Of a stretch of 18,161 bases of DNA, positions 1 through 6,291 are shown one piece after another (position 1 is the stretch's first letter; the number at the start of each line of letters is the position of its first letter). Below the pieces are notes generated by a model. It did not search any database and was not told the DNA's origin. It worked only from the letters and a program-made list of their open reading frames with translations. The DNA comes from DATAAM01 sp036260075 (lineage in GTDB: Bacteria > Actinomycetota > Acidimicrobiia > Acidimicrobiales > JAHWLA01): positions 1-18,161 of the forward strand of contig DATAAM010000145.1 of NCBI GenBank assembly GCA_036260075.1, in the 5' to 3' direction. The translations under genes and the position numbers were made by a program.

Positions 1-13
1 CCCGCAGCGGCAT
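1..13 (-). CDS. hemC: Start of a probable hemC (hydroxymethylbilane synthase), cut by the window edge
   Basis: Only the first four codons are inside the window. An ATG on the minus strand at 13-11 shares one base with the hemA stop (TGATG), the usual layout of a translationally coupled downstream gene. The visible residues are MPLR, which suits the start of hydroxymethylbilane synthases (typically M-x-L-R followed by a TRGSPLA motif), and rex-hemA-hemC is a known actinobacterial order. The identity is inferred from position and four residues; nothing more can be seen. Confidence 0.4.
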
Positions 14-1278
14 CAGAGGTCGAAGAGGGCTCGCAGCGCCTCGGCCAACCGGTCGCCGCGGGGCGAGCCCGCCGCGTCCTTGAGCCGCACGGTCGGGTCG
101 TGCAGCAGCTTGGCCACGATGCCCTTGGTGAGCGCCTCCACCGCCTCGCGGCCCTGGGGGTCGAGCCCTTCGAGCCGGGTGCGGAAGCGCTCCAGCTCGG
201 CCGTTCGCACCTCCTCGCCGCGCGCCCGCAGGGCCACGATCAGCGGCGCCACCTCGCGGGCCGTCGAGGTGGCCGCGTGGCGTTCCACCTCCTCGGCGAT
301 GATCGCCTGCACCCGCGCCACCTCTCGCCGACGGCCGGCCAGGCCCGCCGCCGCGAACGCCCGCAGGTCGTCCATGTCGAGCAGTGTCACGCCCGGCATC
401 CCCCGCACGGCGGGGTCGACGTCGCGAGGCACGGCGACATCGACGATCAGCAGCGGCCGTCCGGCGCGCGCCTCCAGCACCGGCGCCAGCTCCTCGGCGT
501 CGACCAGCACCGACGGCGAGCCGGTGGAGGTGAGCAGCACGTCGGCCTCGGCCAGCGCGCTCGCCAGCGAGCCGAAGTCGACGGCCCGTCCGCCCACCTT
601 CGCGGCGAGTTGCACGGCCTTGGCCCGGGTGCGGTTGGCCACGAGCACCTGCCCGCCCGCCACCGACTCGGCCAACGAGACCGCCATGCCCTCGCCCATG
701 TCGCCCGCGCCGAGCACGAGGACCGTGCGTCCGGCCAGCGAGCCGCCCAGCTCCCGCGCCGCCAGCTGCACGGCCGCCTGTGACACCGACGTGGTGCCCC
801 GCGAGATCGCCGTCTCCGAGCGCACCCGCTTGCCCACCTCGACGGCGTGGCGGAACAGCGCACCCAGCACGGGGCCGGCGGCGCCCTCCACGGTGGCCCG
901 CTCCCACGCGTCGCGCACTTGGCCCAGGATCTCCGTCTCGCCCACCACCGCGGAGTCGAGGCCCGACGCCACCTTGAACAGGTGCGACACGGCGGCGTCC
1001 TCGTAGAACGAGTACAGGTGGTCGGCGAAGACCTCGGGGGGGGCGCCGCTCAGCTCCGAGAGGAAGTTGCGGACGTCCTGCACGGCGCCGTGGAAGCGGT
1101 CGGCCACGGCGTACGCCTCGGTGCGCATGCACGTCGACAGCAGCACGGCCTCGCCCAGGTTGTCGCGGCCGCGGAGGTCGGACAGCGCCTTGGGAAGGTG
1201 GGCGTCGCTCACCGTCATGCGCTCCAGCACCTCGAGAGGCACCGTCCGGTGGTTCAGCCCTACGACGACGACAGACAC
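13..1278 (-). CDS. hemA: Glutamyl-tRNA reductase
   Basis: This enzyme reduces glutamyl-tRNA(Glu) to glutamate-1-semialdehyde with NADPH, the first step of C5 heme synthesis, in the cytoplasm. The protein has 421 residues, normal for the family. It begins VSVVVVGLNHR, has the catalytic cysteine in LSTCMRTEAY (Cys50), the substrate-domain stretch SGLDSAVVGETEILGQ, an NADPH-binding GAGDMGE (about 190-196), and a C-terminal helical dimerisation domain ending in KLLHDPTVRLK. The GTG at 1276-1278 is chosen because family members start right before the GLNHR motif. It overlaps the precorrin-2 dehydrogenase stop by 19 bp. The open frame continues far upstream, but that part only shadows the preceding gene. 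One oddity is that the usual Asn after the catalytic Cys (STCNR) is Met here. It is the third gene of the rex operon. Confidence 0.96.
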   Translation of the reverse strand: MSVVVVGLNHRTVPLEVLERMTVSDAHLPKALSDLRGRDNLGEAVLLSTCMRTEAYAVADRFHGAVQDVRNFLSELSGAPPEVFADHLYSFYEDAAVSHLFKVASGLDSAVVGETEILGQVRDAWERATVEGAAGPVLGALFRHAVEVGKRVRSETAISRGTTSVSQAAVQLAARELGGSLAGRTVLVLGAGDMGEGMAVSLAESVAGGQVLVANRTRAKAVQLAAKVGGRAVDFGSLASALAEADVLLTSTGSPSVLVDAEELAPVLEARAGRPLLIVDVAVPRDVDPAVRGMPGVTLLDMDDLRAFAAAGLAGRRREVARVQAIIAEEVERHAATSTAREVAPLIVALRARGEEVRTAELERFRTRLEGLDPQGREAVEALTKGIVAKLLHDPTVRLKDAAGSPRGDRLAEALRALFDL

Positions 1279-1886
1279 GCCTGCAGGCGCTCCCTTGCTT
1301 CCGCGACCCGGCCGTCCCGAATCGCCTCCAGCATTCCGGAGTCCAACGCCTTCTGCCAATCGGCTTCTTCCGTCGAACGCCCTTCGGCCTGCATGGCGGT
1401 GCGGGCCTCCACGAGCAGGTCGAGCAGCACGTCGTACTCCGGCCCCAGCTCGGCCTCGAACCGACGGCGCAGCCACGTGGCCAGCGCCGGGCTGTGGCCG
1501 CCGGTGGCGATCGCCACCGTGATCGGCCCGCGCCGCACGACGGCGGGCAGCGTGGCCGAGCAGTTGGCCGGGTCGTCGGCGCTGTTGACCCACACGCCCG
1601 CCGCCTCGCCGTCCTCGAAGACGGCCCGGTTGACCGCGGGGTCGTCGGTGGCGGCCACGACGTAGCGATACCCCGCCACCTCGCCCCGCTCGTAGGGCCG
1701 TTCCTCGATCGCCACGTCGAGGGCGCGCACCTCGTCGTGGACGGTGGGCGCCACCACGTGCACCACCGCTCCGCACGACAGCAGCCCGGCGACCTTGCGA
1801 GCGGCCACCCGTCCGCCCCCCACCACCAGGCACCGGCGCCCGGCCACCACCAGGTTGACGGGGTACAGCGAGGCGTCGACCGGCAT
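1260..1886 (-). CDS. Precorrin-2 dehydrogenase / sirohydrochlorin ferrochelatase (siroheme synthase N-terminal type)
   Basis: This NAD-dependent enzyme oxidises precorrin-2 to sirohydrochlorin and may insert iron to make siroheme. It matches the N-terminal domain of CysG, or stand-alone SirC/Met8. The 208-residue length fits a stand-alone enzyme without the methyltransferase domain. Visible signs are the start YPVNLVVAGRRCLVVGGG, the Rossmann motif GGGRVAARK (23-31), the YVVAATDDPAVN segment with the conserved Asp, and VNSADDPANCSATLPA followed by a helical C-terminal domain with ATGGHSPALA. The ATG at 1884-1886 lies 2 bp after the rex stop and its 3' end overlaps hemA, so it is the middle gene of a coupled rex > this > hemA unit. 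Whether it also chelates iron, as CysG does, cannot be told from the sequence. The C-terminal helical part is short and poorly conserved. Confidence 0.92.
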   Translation of the reverse strand: MPVDASLYPVNLVVAGRRCLVVGGGRVAARKVAGLLSCGAVVHVVAPTVHDEVRALDVAIEERPYERGEVAGYRYVVAATDDPAVNRAVFEDGEAAGVWVNSADDPANCSATLPAVVRRGPITVAIATGGHSPALATWLRRRFEAELGPEYDVLLDLLVEARTAMQAEGRSTEEADWQKALDSGMLEAIRDGRVAEARERLQACLSSS

Positions 1887-1888
1887 GG

Positions 1889-2554
1889 TCAGGCGGGCTC
1901 CTCCAGCGAGCCGTTGCGGCGCTGCTGGTAGAAGCTCAGGATCTGCAGCTCGATCGACAGGTCGACCTTGCGCAGCGACACGTGCGGGGGCACGGAGATC
2001 ACGGAGGGCGCGAAGTTGAGGATCGAGGTGACGCCCGCCTCGACCAGCTGGTCGGCCACGTCCTGGGCCGCCGCCGCCGGGGTGGCGATGATGCCGATGG
2101 CCACCTGCTCGCCCTGCACCACCTCGGGCAGCTCGCTCACGTGGCGCACAGCGAGCTCGCCGATGCGCTCGCCCACCTTCGACGGGTCGGCGTCGACCAG
2201 CGCCACGATGCGGAAGCCGCGGGCGGGGAAGCCCCGGTAGTTGGCGAGGGCGTGGCCCAGGTTGCCGAGGCCCACGATGACCACGGGCCAGTCCTGCGTG
2301 AGGCCCAGCTCGCGACTGATCTGGTACAGCAGGAACTCGACGTCGTAGCCCACCCCGCGGGTGCCGTAGGAGCCGAGGTAGGAGAGGTCCTTGCGCACCT
2401 TGGCCGCGTTCACCCCGGCCAGCTCGGCCAGCCGCTCCGAGGAGATCGTGGGCGTCTTGGCCTCGGCCACCTCCAGGAGGCTCCGCAGGTACACGGGCAG
2501 GCGGGCCACCGTCGCTTCGGGGATGCGTCGCCTCGACCGGTCCACGCTCCGCAT
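1889..2554 (-). CDS. rex: Redox-sensing transcriptional repressor Rex
   Basis: Rex senses the NADH/NAD+ ratio and represses respiratory and heme genes when NADH is high. The protein has 221 residues. An N-terminal winged helix contains RRIPEATVARLPVYLRSL, TISSERLAELAGVNAAKVRKDLSYLGSYG and RGVGYDV. A Rossmann domain carries VVIVGLGNLGHALANY (the GxGxxG-type NADH site), VDADPSKVG and ATPAAAAQDVADQLVEAGV, and the C-terminal LQILSFYQQR is the usual domain-swapped helix. It heads the heme operon, as in Streptomyces (rex-hemA-hemC). The ATG at 2552-2554 gives the longest plausible protein. A -10-like TACGAT (minus strand, 2558-2553) overlaps that ATG and sits 7 nt upstream of the in-frame GTG at 2545-2543, so the true start may be that leaderless GTG, three codons in. 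The 2-bp gap to the next gene implies cotranscription. Confidence 0.96.
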   Translation of the reverse strand: MRSVDRSRRRIPEATVARLPVYLRSLLEVAEAKTPTISSERLAELAGVNAAKVRKDLSYLGSYGTRGVGYDVEFLLYQISRELGLTQDWPVVIVGLGNLGHALANYRGFPARGFRIVALVDADPSKVGERIGELAVRHVSELPEVVQGEQVAIGIIATPAAAAQDVADQLVEAGVTSILNFAPSVISVPPHVSLRKVDLSIELQILSFYQQRRNGSLEEPA

Positions 2555-2590
2555 CGTAGCGACGGAGGGTGACGATTCACGAGTTCACGA
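2553..2590 (-). promoter_or_regulatory. Putative rex promoter with a directly repeated TCGTGAA
   Basis: Read on the minus strand, the region holds TCGTGAA-C-TCGTGAA (2590-2576), then 17 bp, then the -10-like TACGAT (2558-2553). The repeats occupy the -35 area and look like Rex half-sites (TTGTGAA), which would suit autoregulation. They are direct repeats, however, not the inverted 6-bp-spaced operator known for Rex. No RBS precedes the rex start, in keeping with a leaderless transcript. The assignment is by inspection only. Confidence 0.35.
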
Positions 2591-2604
2591 GGCAGCCCCG
2601 GGCT

Positions 2605-2654
2605 GTTCTGGGGGAGGGATCCCGACGTGGACAGCGGGATCCATCCCCCAGAAT
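2605..2654. repeat. Hairpin repeat, copy 1 (GTTCTGGGGGAGG family)
   Basis: The left arm at 2606-2624 starts TTCTGGGGGAGGGATCCCG and the right arm at 2635-2653 is its reverse complement except for one G·A mismatch. The result is a 19-bp stem around a 10-base loop (2625-2634). The outer 13 bases GTTCTGGGGGAGG are the same as in the copies at 17163 and 18140. It lies between the divergent rex and 7-TM genes, so it is not placed as a terminator. It ends 11 bp before the likely start of the 7-TM gene and so would fold in its leader if transcription begins upstream. Confidence 0.85.
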
Positions 2655-2664
2655 GGGCGGTGGG

Positions 2665-3378
2665 ATGCTGCACACCGCCCTCGCCACCGCCGCCGCCCTC
2701 GTGGCGCTGGCCTTCGCCATGTCGACGTTCGAGCGCTGGCAGGACCGGCGGCGCCGGCACGAGCTGGCGTGGAGCGCGGCGCTCACCCTGTTCGCACTGG
2801 CGGCGGGCGCGCTGGCGGCGGGCGAGGCCGTGGGCTGGAGCGAGCCGCTGTTCCGCCTCTACTTCCTCACCGGTGCCGTCCTCAACGTGCCGGTGCTGGC
2901 CCTCGGCACCGTCTACCTCCACGGGGGCGGGCGGCGGGCGGGCCTGGCCGTGGCGCTCTTCTGCGCCTTCGCCACCGGCGTGCTGGCCGTCGCCCCCCTC
3001 ACCGCGCCGCTCCCCGTCGACGAGCCGGCCCGCGGCAGCGAGGTCTTCGGCCCGCTGCCCCGCATCCTGGCGGCGGTGGCCTCCGGCGGCGGCGCGCTGG
3101 TCGTCTTCGGCGGGGCGGCGTGGAGCGCCTGGCGGTTCCGGCGGGGGCGCAGGCTGTGGGCCAACGTCCTCATCGCCGCCGGCGTCGTGGTGCTGTCGAG
3201 CAGCGGCCTGCTCAACTCGGTGGCCGACGAGGTGACGGCCTTCGTCGTCACCCTGCTCGCGGGCGTGGTCGTGCTCTTCGCCGGCTTCCTGGTGGCGACG
3301 ACGGCTACGCCGAGGACCGCAGCTCCCGCCGCAGCAGCTTCCCAGCCAGCCCGACCGGCAGCGACGGCACGAAGTTGA
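2665..3378 (+). CDS. Seven-TM membrane protein of unknown function
   Basis: I do not recognise the family. The 237-residue protein shows seven hydrophobic segments: roughly 2-20, 33-55, 60-83, 93-113, 130-152, 162-183 and 190-212. Short basic loops (ERWQDRRRRHE; WRFRRGRRLW) lie between some of them, and the C-terminus is Ala/Pro-rich. No catalytic motif or extracellular domain is visible. The ATG at 2665 is preferred because it directly precedes the first hydrophobic segment; a second in-frame ATG at 2653 overlaps the end of the hairpin repeat. The RBS is weak (GGCGGTGGG). The last 74 bp overlap the convergent acyl-CoA ligase gene, which is unusually long and suggests that either 3' end could have drifted. 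It is divergent from rex, and a possible respiratory or redox link is speculation. Confidence 0.75.
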   Translation: MLHTALATAAALVALAFAMSTFERWQDRRRRHELAWSAALTLFALAAGALAAGEAVGWSEPLFRLYFLTGAVLNVPVLALGTVYLHGGGRRAGLAVALFCAFATGVLAVAPLTAPLPVDEPARGSEVFGPLPRILAAVASGGGALVVFGGAAWSAWRFRRGRRLWANVLIAAGVVVLSSSGLLNSVADEVTAFVVTLLAGVVVLFAGFLVATTATPRTAAPAAAASQPARPAATARS

Positions 3379-4804
3379 CCTTGGTGGGGCACTTGTAGCG
3401 AGACAGGCGATCGGCGCAGAACTCGATCACCTCGTCCTCCTCGAGCAGCCGTCCGTCCTCGGGCACCACGAAGGCCACCACCGTCTCGCCGGAGTACGGG
3501 TGCGGGTTGCCCACGACCGCCACCTGGGCGATGCCCGGGTGCTCGAGCAGCGCCTCCTCCACCTCCGCCGGGTAGACGTTGAAGCCCGACACGATGATGA
3601 GGTCCTTGGCCCGGTCGACGATGTAGAGCCAGCCCTCGTCGTCGGCCACGGCCACGTCGCCGGTGCGCAGCCAGCCGTCGGGCGTCAGCGCGGCGGCGGT
3701 GGCGTCCGGGTTCTCCCAGTAGCCCTTGAACACGTTGGGGCCGCGCACCCAGATCTCGCCCGGATCGCCCACCAGCGCGTCCTCGCCCTCCTCGTCGACC
3801 AGGCGCACCTCCAAGCCGGGCAGGGGCACCCCGATGGAACCCGGCCGGGGCGGGCGATCCACCAGCGAGGAGGTGACCACCGGCGCCGCCTCGGTGAGCC
3901 CGTAGCCCTCGTGGATGGGCACGCCGAAGCGCTGCTCGAACAGGGGCCGGGTCTCGTCGGGCAGCGGCGCCGCCCCCGAGGTGGCCAGCCGCACGGTGCC
4001 GAAGGCGCCGGGGTTGGCCCCGGGCATGGTGGCCCACGCCGCGTACATGGGCGGCGCGCCCGCCACCAGGGTGATGGCGTGGCGCTGGAGCGTGTCGAGC
4101 GAGGCCACGGGGTCGAAGCGCTCGACCAGCACCACCCGGGCGCCCGCCGACAGCCCGAGCCCGAGCACCACGTTGAGGCCGAAGATGTGGAACAGCGGGA
4201 GCACGCCGAGCAGCGCGTCGGTGGGCTCCACCCGCCGGCCGGGGTGGCGCTGCACCTGCTCGATGTTGGCCAGGAGGTTGCCGTGGGTGAGCATGGCCGC
4301 CTTGGGCGAACCGCTGGTGCCCGCGGTGAACACGAGGACGGCCAGGTCGTCCTCGGCCCGGTCGACGAGCGGCGCCGTCGACCCCCCGAACAGGTCCTCC
4401 ACGCGCGGGCCCTCGCCCTCGGCCGCCCCCGCCAGCACCACGTGCTCGAGCCCGGCGGCGGTGCGGTCGACGGCTTCGATCGCCTCGCGGGCCGACGGGC
4501 CGACCACCGCCACCCGGGCCCGCACGGCGGCCAGCTCGCGCTCGAGCTCGGCCCCGGGGCTGGCGGGGTTGAGCGGCACCGCCACCGCCCCCACGCCGAG
4601 GGTGGCCAGGTAGGTGACGGCGAAGAACCAGTTGTTGGCGGCGGCCAGCGCCACCCGATCGCCGGGCTCGATGCCCAGGCGGGTGAGCCCGCCCCGCAGC
4701 TCGGCCACCTGCGCCCGCAGCTGCCCGTAGGTGGTGGGCTCTCCCCGGCTCACGAGGGCGACGGCCTCCTCGGGGTGGGCTTCGATGACGGCGGCCAGGT
4801 TCAC
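3305..4804 (-). CDS. Acyl-CoA synthetase (AMP-forming; long-chain fatty acid-CoA ligase type)
   Basis: This is a member of the ANL adenylating superfamily that would activate a carboxylic acid with ATP and load it onto CoA. The 499-residue length is normal. Visible core motifs are the P-loop-like TAGTSGSPK (160-168), PLFHIFG (203-209), SGAAPL (276-281), GYGLTE (300-305), DGWLRTGD (376-383), DRAKDLIIVSGFNVYP (397-412) and the C-terminal GLAGKLLRRELR with the catalytic Lys489. All key residues are present, so it should be active. The GTG start at 4802-4804 overlaps the stop of the upstream FAD oxidoreductase (GTGA), indicating translational coupling. The substrate cannot be read from the sequence, and short-, medium-, long-chain or aryl acids are all possible. 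The FAD partner suggests a two-step oxidation/activation route, which is inference. Confidence 0.9.
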   Translation of the reverse strand: MNLAAVIEAHPEEAVALVSRGEPTTYGQLRAQVAELRGGLTRLGIEPGDRVALAAANNWFFAVTYLATLGVGAVAVPLNPASPGAELERELAAVRARVAVVGPSAREAIEAVDRTAAGLEHVVLAGAAEGEGPRVEDLFGGSTAPLVDRAEDDLAVLVFTAGTSGSPKAAMLTHGNLLANIEQVQRHPGRRVEPTDALLGVLPLFHIFGLNVVLGLGLSAGARVVLVERFDPVASLDTLQRHAITLVAGAPPMYAAWATMPGANPGAFGTVRLATSGAAPLPDETRPLFEQRFGVPIHEGYGLTEAAPVVTSSLVDRPPRPGSIGVPLPGLEVRLVDEEGEDALVGDPGEIWVRGPNVFKGYWENPDATAAALTPDGWLRTGDVAVADDEGWLYIVDRAKDLIIVSGFNVYPAEVEEALLEHPGIAQVAVVGNPHPYSGETVVAFVVPEDGRLLEEDEVIEFCADRLSRYKCPTKVNFVPSLPVGLAGKLLRRELRSSA

Positions 4805-6117
4805 TGCTGCTCCCCTCCGAGAAAGGCGCCCTGCTCACGGAGCGACGCCTGCACGGCGGCGACGTCGAGCTCGCCCCGCGATTCCAGCACGGCGGCGGTG
4901 CCCGCCGCCTGTCCGAGCGCCATCGAGGGCGCCATGACCCGCAGCGAGGCCAACGCATCGTGGTCCGCCGACACGCAGCGGCCCGCCACCCACACGTTGT
5001 CGAGGCCGACCGGGCGCAGCGAGCGCAAGGGCACCTGGTACCAGCCGCCCTCGGGCAGGTGCACGTACTCGGTGGAGCGGCCCGCCACGTGGTACTCCCG
5101 CGGCCAGGCGCCCGCGGCCACGGCGTCGGGGAAGCGGGCGCAGCCCGCCACGTCCTCGCCGGTGAGGACGTAGTCGCCGACCACCCGGCGGGTCTCTCGC
5201 ACGCCCAGGTTGGGCGCGGTGTCGGCCAGGAAGGCGCCGGCAAAGCCGGGCACGTGCTCGATCACGAAGGAGGCCGCCTCCTCGGCCAGCCGTCGCCCTT
5301 CGAGCTCGCCCCAGGTGGCGTGGTCGAGCCGGGTGGCGTCGAGCGGGCCGCCGTCGGGCGCCCGCACCCGCGTCATGGCGCCCACGAACTCGCCCGGTCG
5401 GAAGGTGGGGATGAGCGCGCCGCCGTCGCGGGAGAGGCGGCTGCCATGGGCCTCGATGGCGGGCTTCAGGGCGGCCAGCCCCTCGCCCAGCGCCACCGCG
5501 TCGTCGGCGTGCTCCATGAGGAACTGCATCGACGCGTGCTGCCGGAAGCCGGGCTCCCCCAGCATCCACCGCCCGCCCGCGAACGCCACCACGTCGCCGT
5601 CGCCGGTGGCGTCCACGAACGCCTTGGCCCGCACGGCCACCGGCCCTCGCTTGGTGGCGACCACCACCGCCTCGACCCGCCCGCCGGCGCTCACCACGTC
5701 GGAGACCAACGCATGGAGGAACAGCGTGACGTTCGGCTCCGTCGTGACCAAGTGGTCGAACAGGCGCTTGGCCGCCCACGGCACGTACAGGAGCACCGCG
5801 CTCCCTTGGAAGGGGATCGGCCCCATAGCCCGGCCCGCCGCCTTGAGCGACTCGGCCACCTCCTCGGCCAGGCCCCGGGTCACGTAGTCGAAGCCACCGG
5901 AGCCGTCGCCCACGTAGAGGCCGCAGACCGAGCCCACCGAGGCGGCGGTGAAGTTGCCGCCCAGGAAGCCGTGGCGCTCGAGGAGGCACACCCGCGCCCC
6001 CAACCGGGCGGCGGCCAGCGCCGCGCCCAGCCCGGCCGGGCCGCCGCCGGCCACGCAGACGTCGACGTCGGCCACGATCTCGGCGTCGCGAGCCGCGATT
6101 CGGACGAACTCCCCCAC
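4801..6117 (-). CDS. FAD-dependent oxidoreductase (FAD_oxidored family)
   Basis: The protein has 438 residues. The dinucleotide-binding fold is at the N-terminus: VDVCVAGGGPAGLGAALAAA with GGGPAG at 24-29, then LLERHGFLGG, where the acidic residue would bind the FAD ribose. Later FAD contacts are FVDATGDGDVVAFAGG and, near the C-terminus, NVWVAGRCVSADHDALASLRVMAP followed by GQAAGTAA. This layout is typical of the FAD_oxidored family, whose members act on varied and mostly unknown substrates. No signal peptide is visible. The GTG start at 6115-6117 is the first reasonable start before the Rossmann fold, and a TAAGGT -10-like box lies 9 nt upstream. It overlaps the acyl-CoA ligase by 4 bp (GTGA), so the two form an operon. 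The substrate is unknown. Confidence 0.85.
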   Translation of the reverse strand: MGEFVRIAARDAEIVADVDVCVAGGGPAGLGAALAAARLGARVCLLERHGFLGGNFTAASVGSVCGLYVGDGSGGFDYVTRGLAEEVAESLKAAGRAMGPIPFQGSAVLLYVPWAAKRLFDHLVTTEPNVTLFLHALVSDVVSAGGRVEAVVVATKRGPVAVRAKAFVDATGDGDVVAFAGGRWMLGEPGFRQHASMQFLMEHADDAVALGEGLAALKPAIEAHGSRLSRDGGALIPTFRPGEFVGAMTRVRAPDGGPLDATRLDHATWGELEGRRLAEEAASFVIEHVPGFAGAFLADTAPNLGVRETRRVVGDYVLTGEDVAGCARFPDAVAAGAWPREYHVAGRSTEYVHLPEGGWYQVPLRSLRPVGLDNVWVAGRCVSADHDALASLRVMAPSMALGQAAGTAAVLESRGELDVAAVQASLREQGAFLGGEQQ

Positions 6118-6126
6118 GGAGCGGCG

Positions 6127-6132
6127 ACCTTA
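6127..6132 (-). promoter_or_regulatory. Possible -10 box of the FAD oxidoreductase operon
   Basis: Minus-strand TAAGGT fits TAnnnT and ends 9 nt before the GTG start, with no Shine-Dalgarno sequence between them. A leaderless or near-leaderless transcript would explain this. No convincing -35 is seen. Just beyond it, around 6140-6150, lies a short inverted repeat (CTTGGATCAAG) in the divergent intergenic region that could be an operator. Confidence 0.3.
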
Positions 6133-6158
6133 CCGATTCTTGGATCAAGCGAGGAAGG

Positions 6159-6271
6159 CGTTCGGACGACACACCTCGTACCACGAAAAGGCAACCCCGG
6201 GGAAACCCGGGCGGCGCAAAGCCACGGGCCTACCGGGGGACCCCTCCCCAAGGCCGCCGAGCTACCGAACG
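6159..6271 (+). ncRNA. c-di-GMP-I (GEMM-I type) riboswitch aptamer
   Basis: The leader carries the GEMM-I signature in order. There is AAAAGGCAACC (from 6186), then a helix CCCGGG-GAAA-CCCGGG (6196-6211) capped by the conserved GAAA tetraloop, then GCGCAAAGCCACGGGCCTA (6214-6232, the GCAAAGCC junction), and a second arm closing with AAGGCCGCCGAGCTACCG (6250-6267). Seven bases at 6159-6165 (CGTTCGG) are exactly complementary to 6265-6271 (CCGAACG), giving a closing P1-like stem. There is a longer than usual 5' spacer that can itself form a small TCGT/ACGA hairpin. The GG in AAAGGCAA seems to keep the guanine used for c-di-GMP recognition in this class. The aptamer ends directly at the SD of the CAP-domain gene, so control of translation initiation is likely. 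The class assignment rests on recognising the motif, not on a covariance search. Confidence 0.85.
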
Positions 6272-6291
6272 GGAGGACAGCCTTGCGGCTG
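6272..6291 (+). promoter_or_regulatory. Strong SD and hairpin-presented TTG start codon
   Basis: GGAGGA at 6272-6277 touches the 3' strand of the riboswitch P1 stem. Next comes CAGCC-TTGC-GGCTG (6278-6291), a perfect 5-bp stem whose tetraloop holds the TTG start codon (6283-6285), 5 nt from the SD. The arrangement looks like an expression platform acting on ribosome access. Which ligand state exposes the SD cannot be read directly. Confidence 0.6.

Noticed and set aside
1279..1833. In-frame extension of hemA about 185 codons upstream
   Set aside because: It is Arg/Gly-rich, shadows the precorrin-2 dehydrogenase, and homologous HemA proteins start at the GLNHR motif.
2569..2590. Canonical Rex operator upstream of rex
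   Set aside because: GTGA and TCAC elements are present, but the inverted pairs have spacers of 4 and 12 instead of 8, so the known TTGTGAA-N6-TTCACAA site is not met.
3500..5173. Very long plus-strand open frame opposite the ligase and oxidoreductase
   Set aside because: It encodes a His/Arg/Gly-rich, motif-free product. Such antisense frames arise from G+C-rich third positions of the real genes, and similar ones lie opposite mshA, M23 and hemA.
6181..6271. c-di-AMP (ydaO) riboswitch, often found before cell-wall genes in actinobacteria
   Set aside because: The GCGCAAAGCCACGGGCCTA core and the GAAA-capped P2 fit GEMM-I much better than ydaO.
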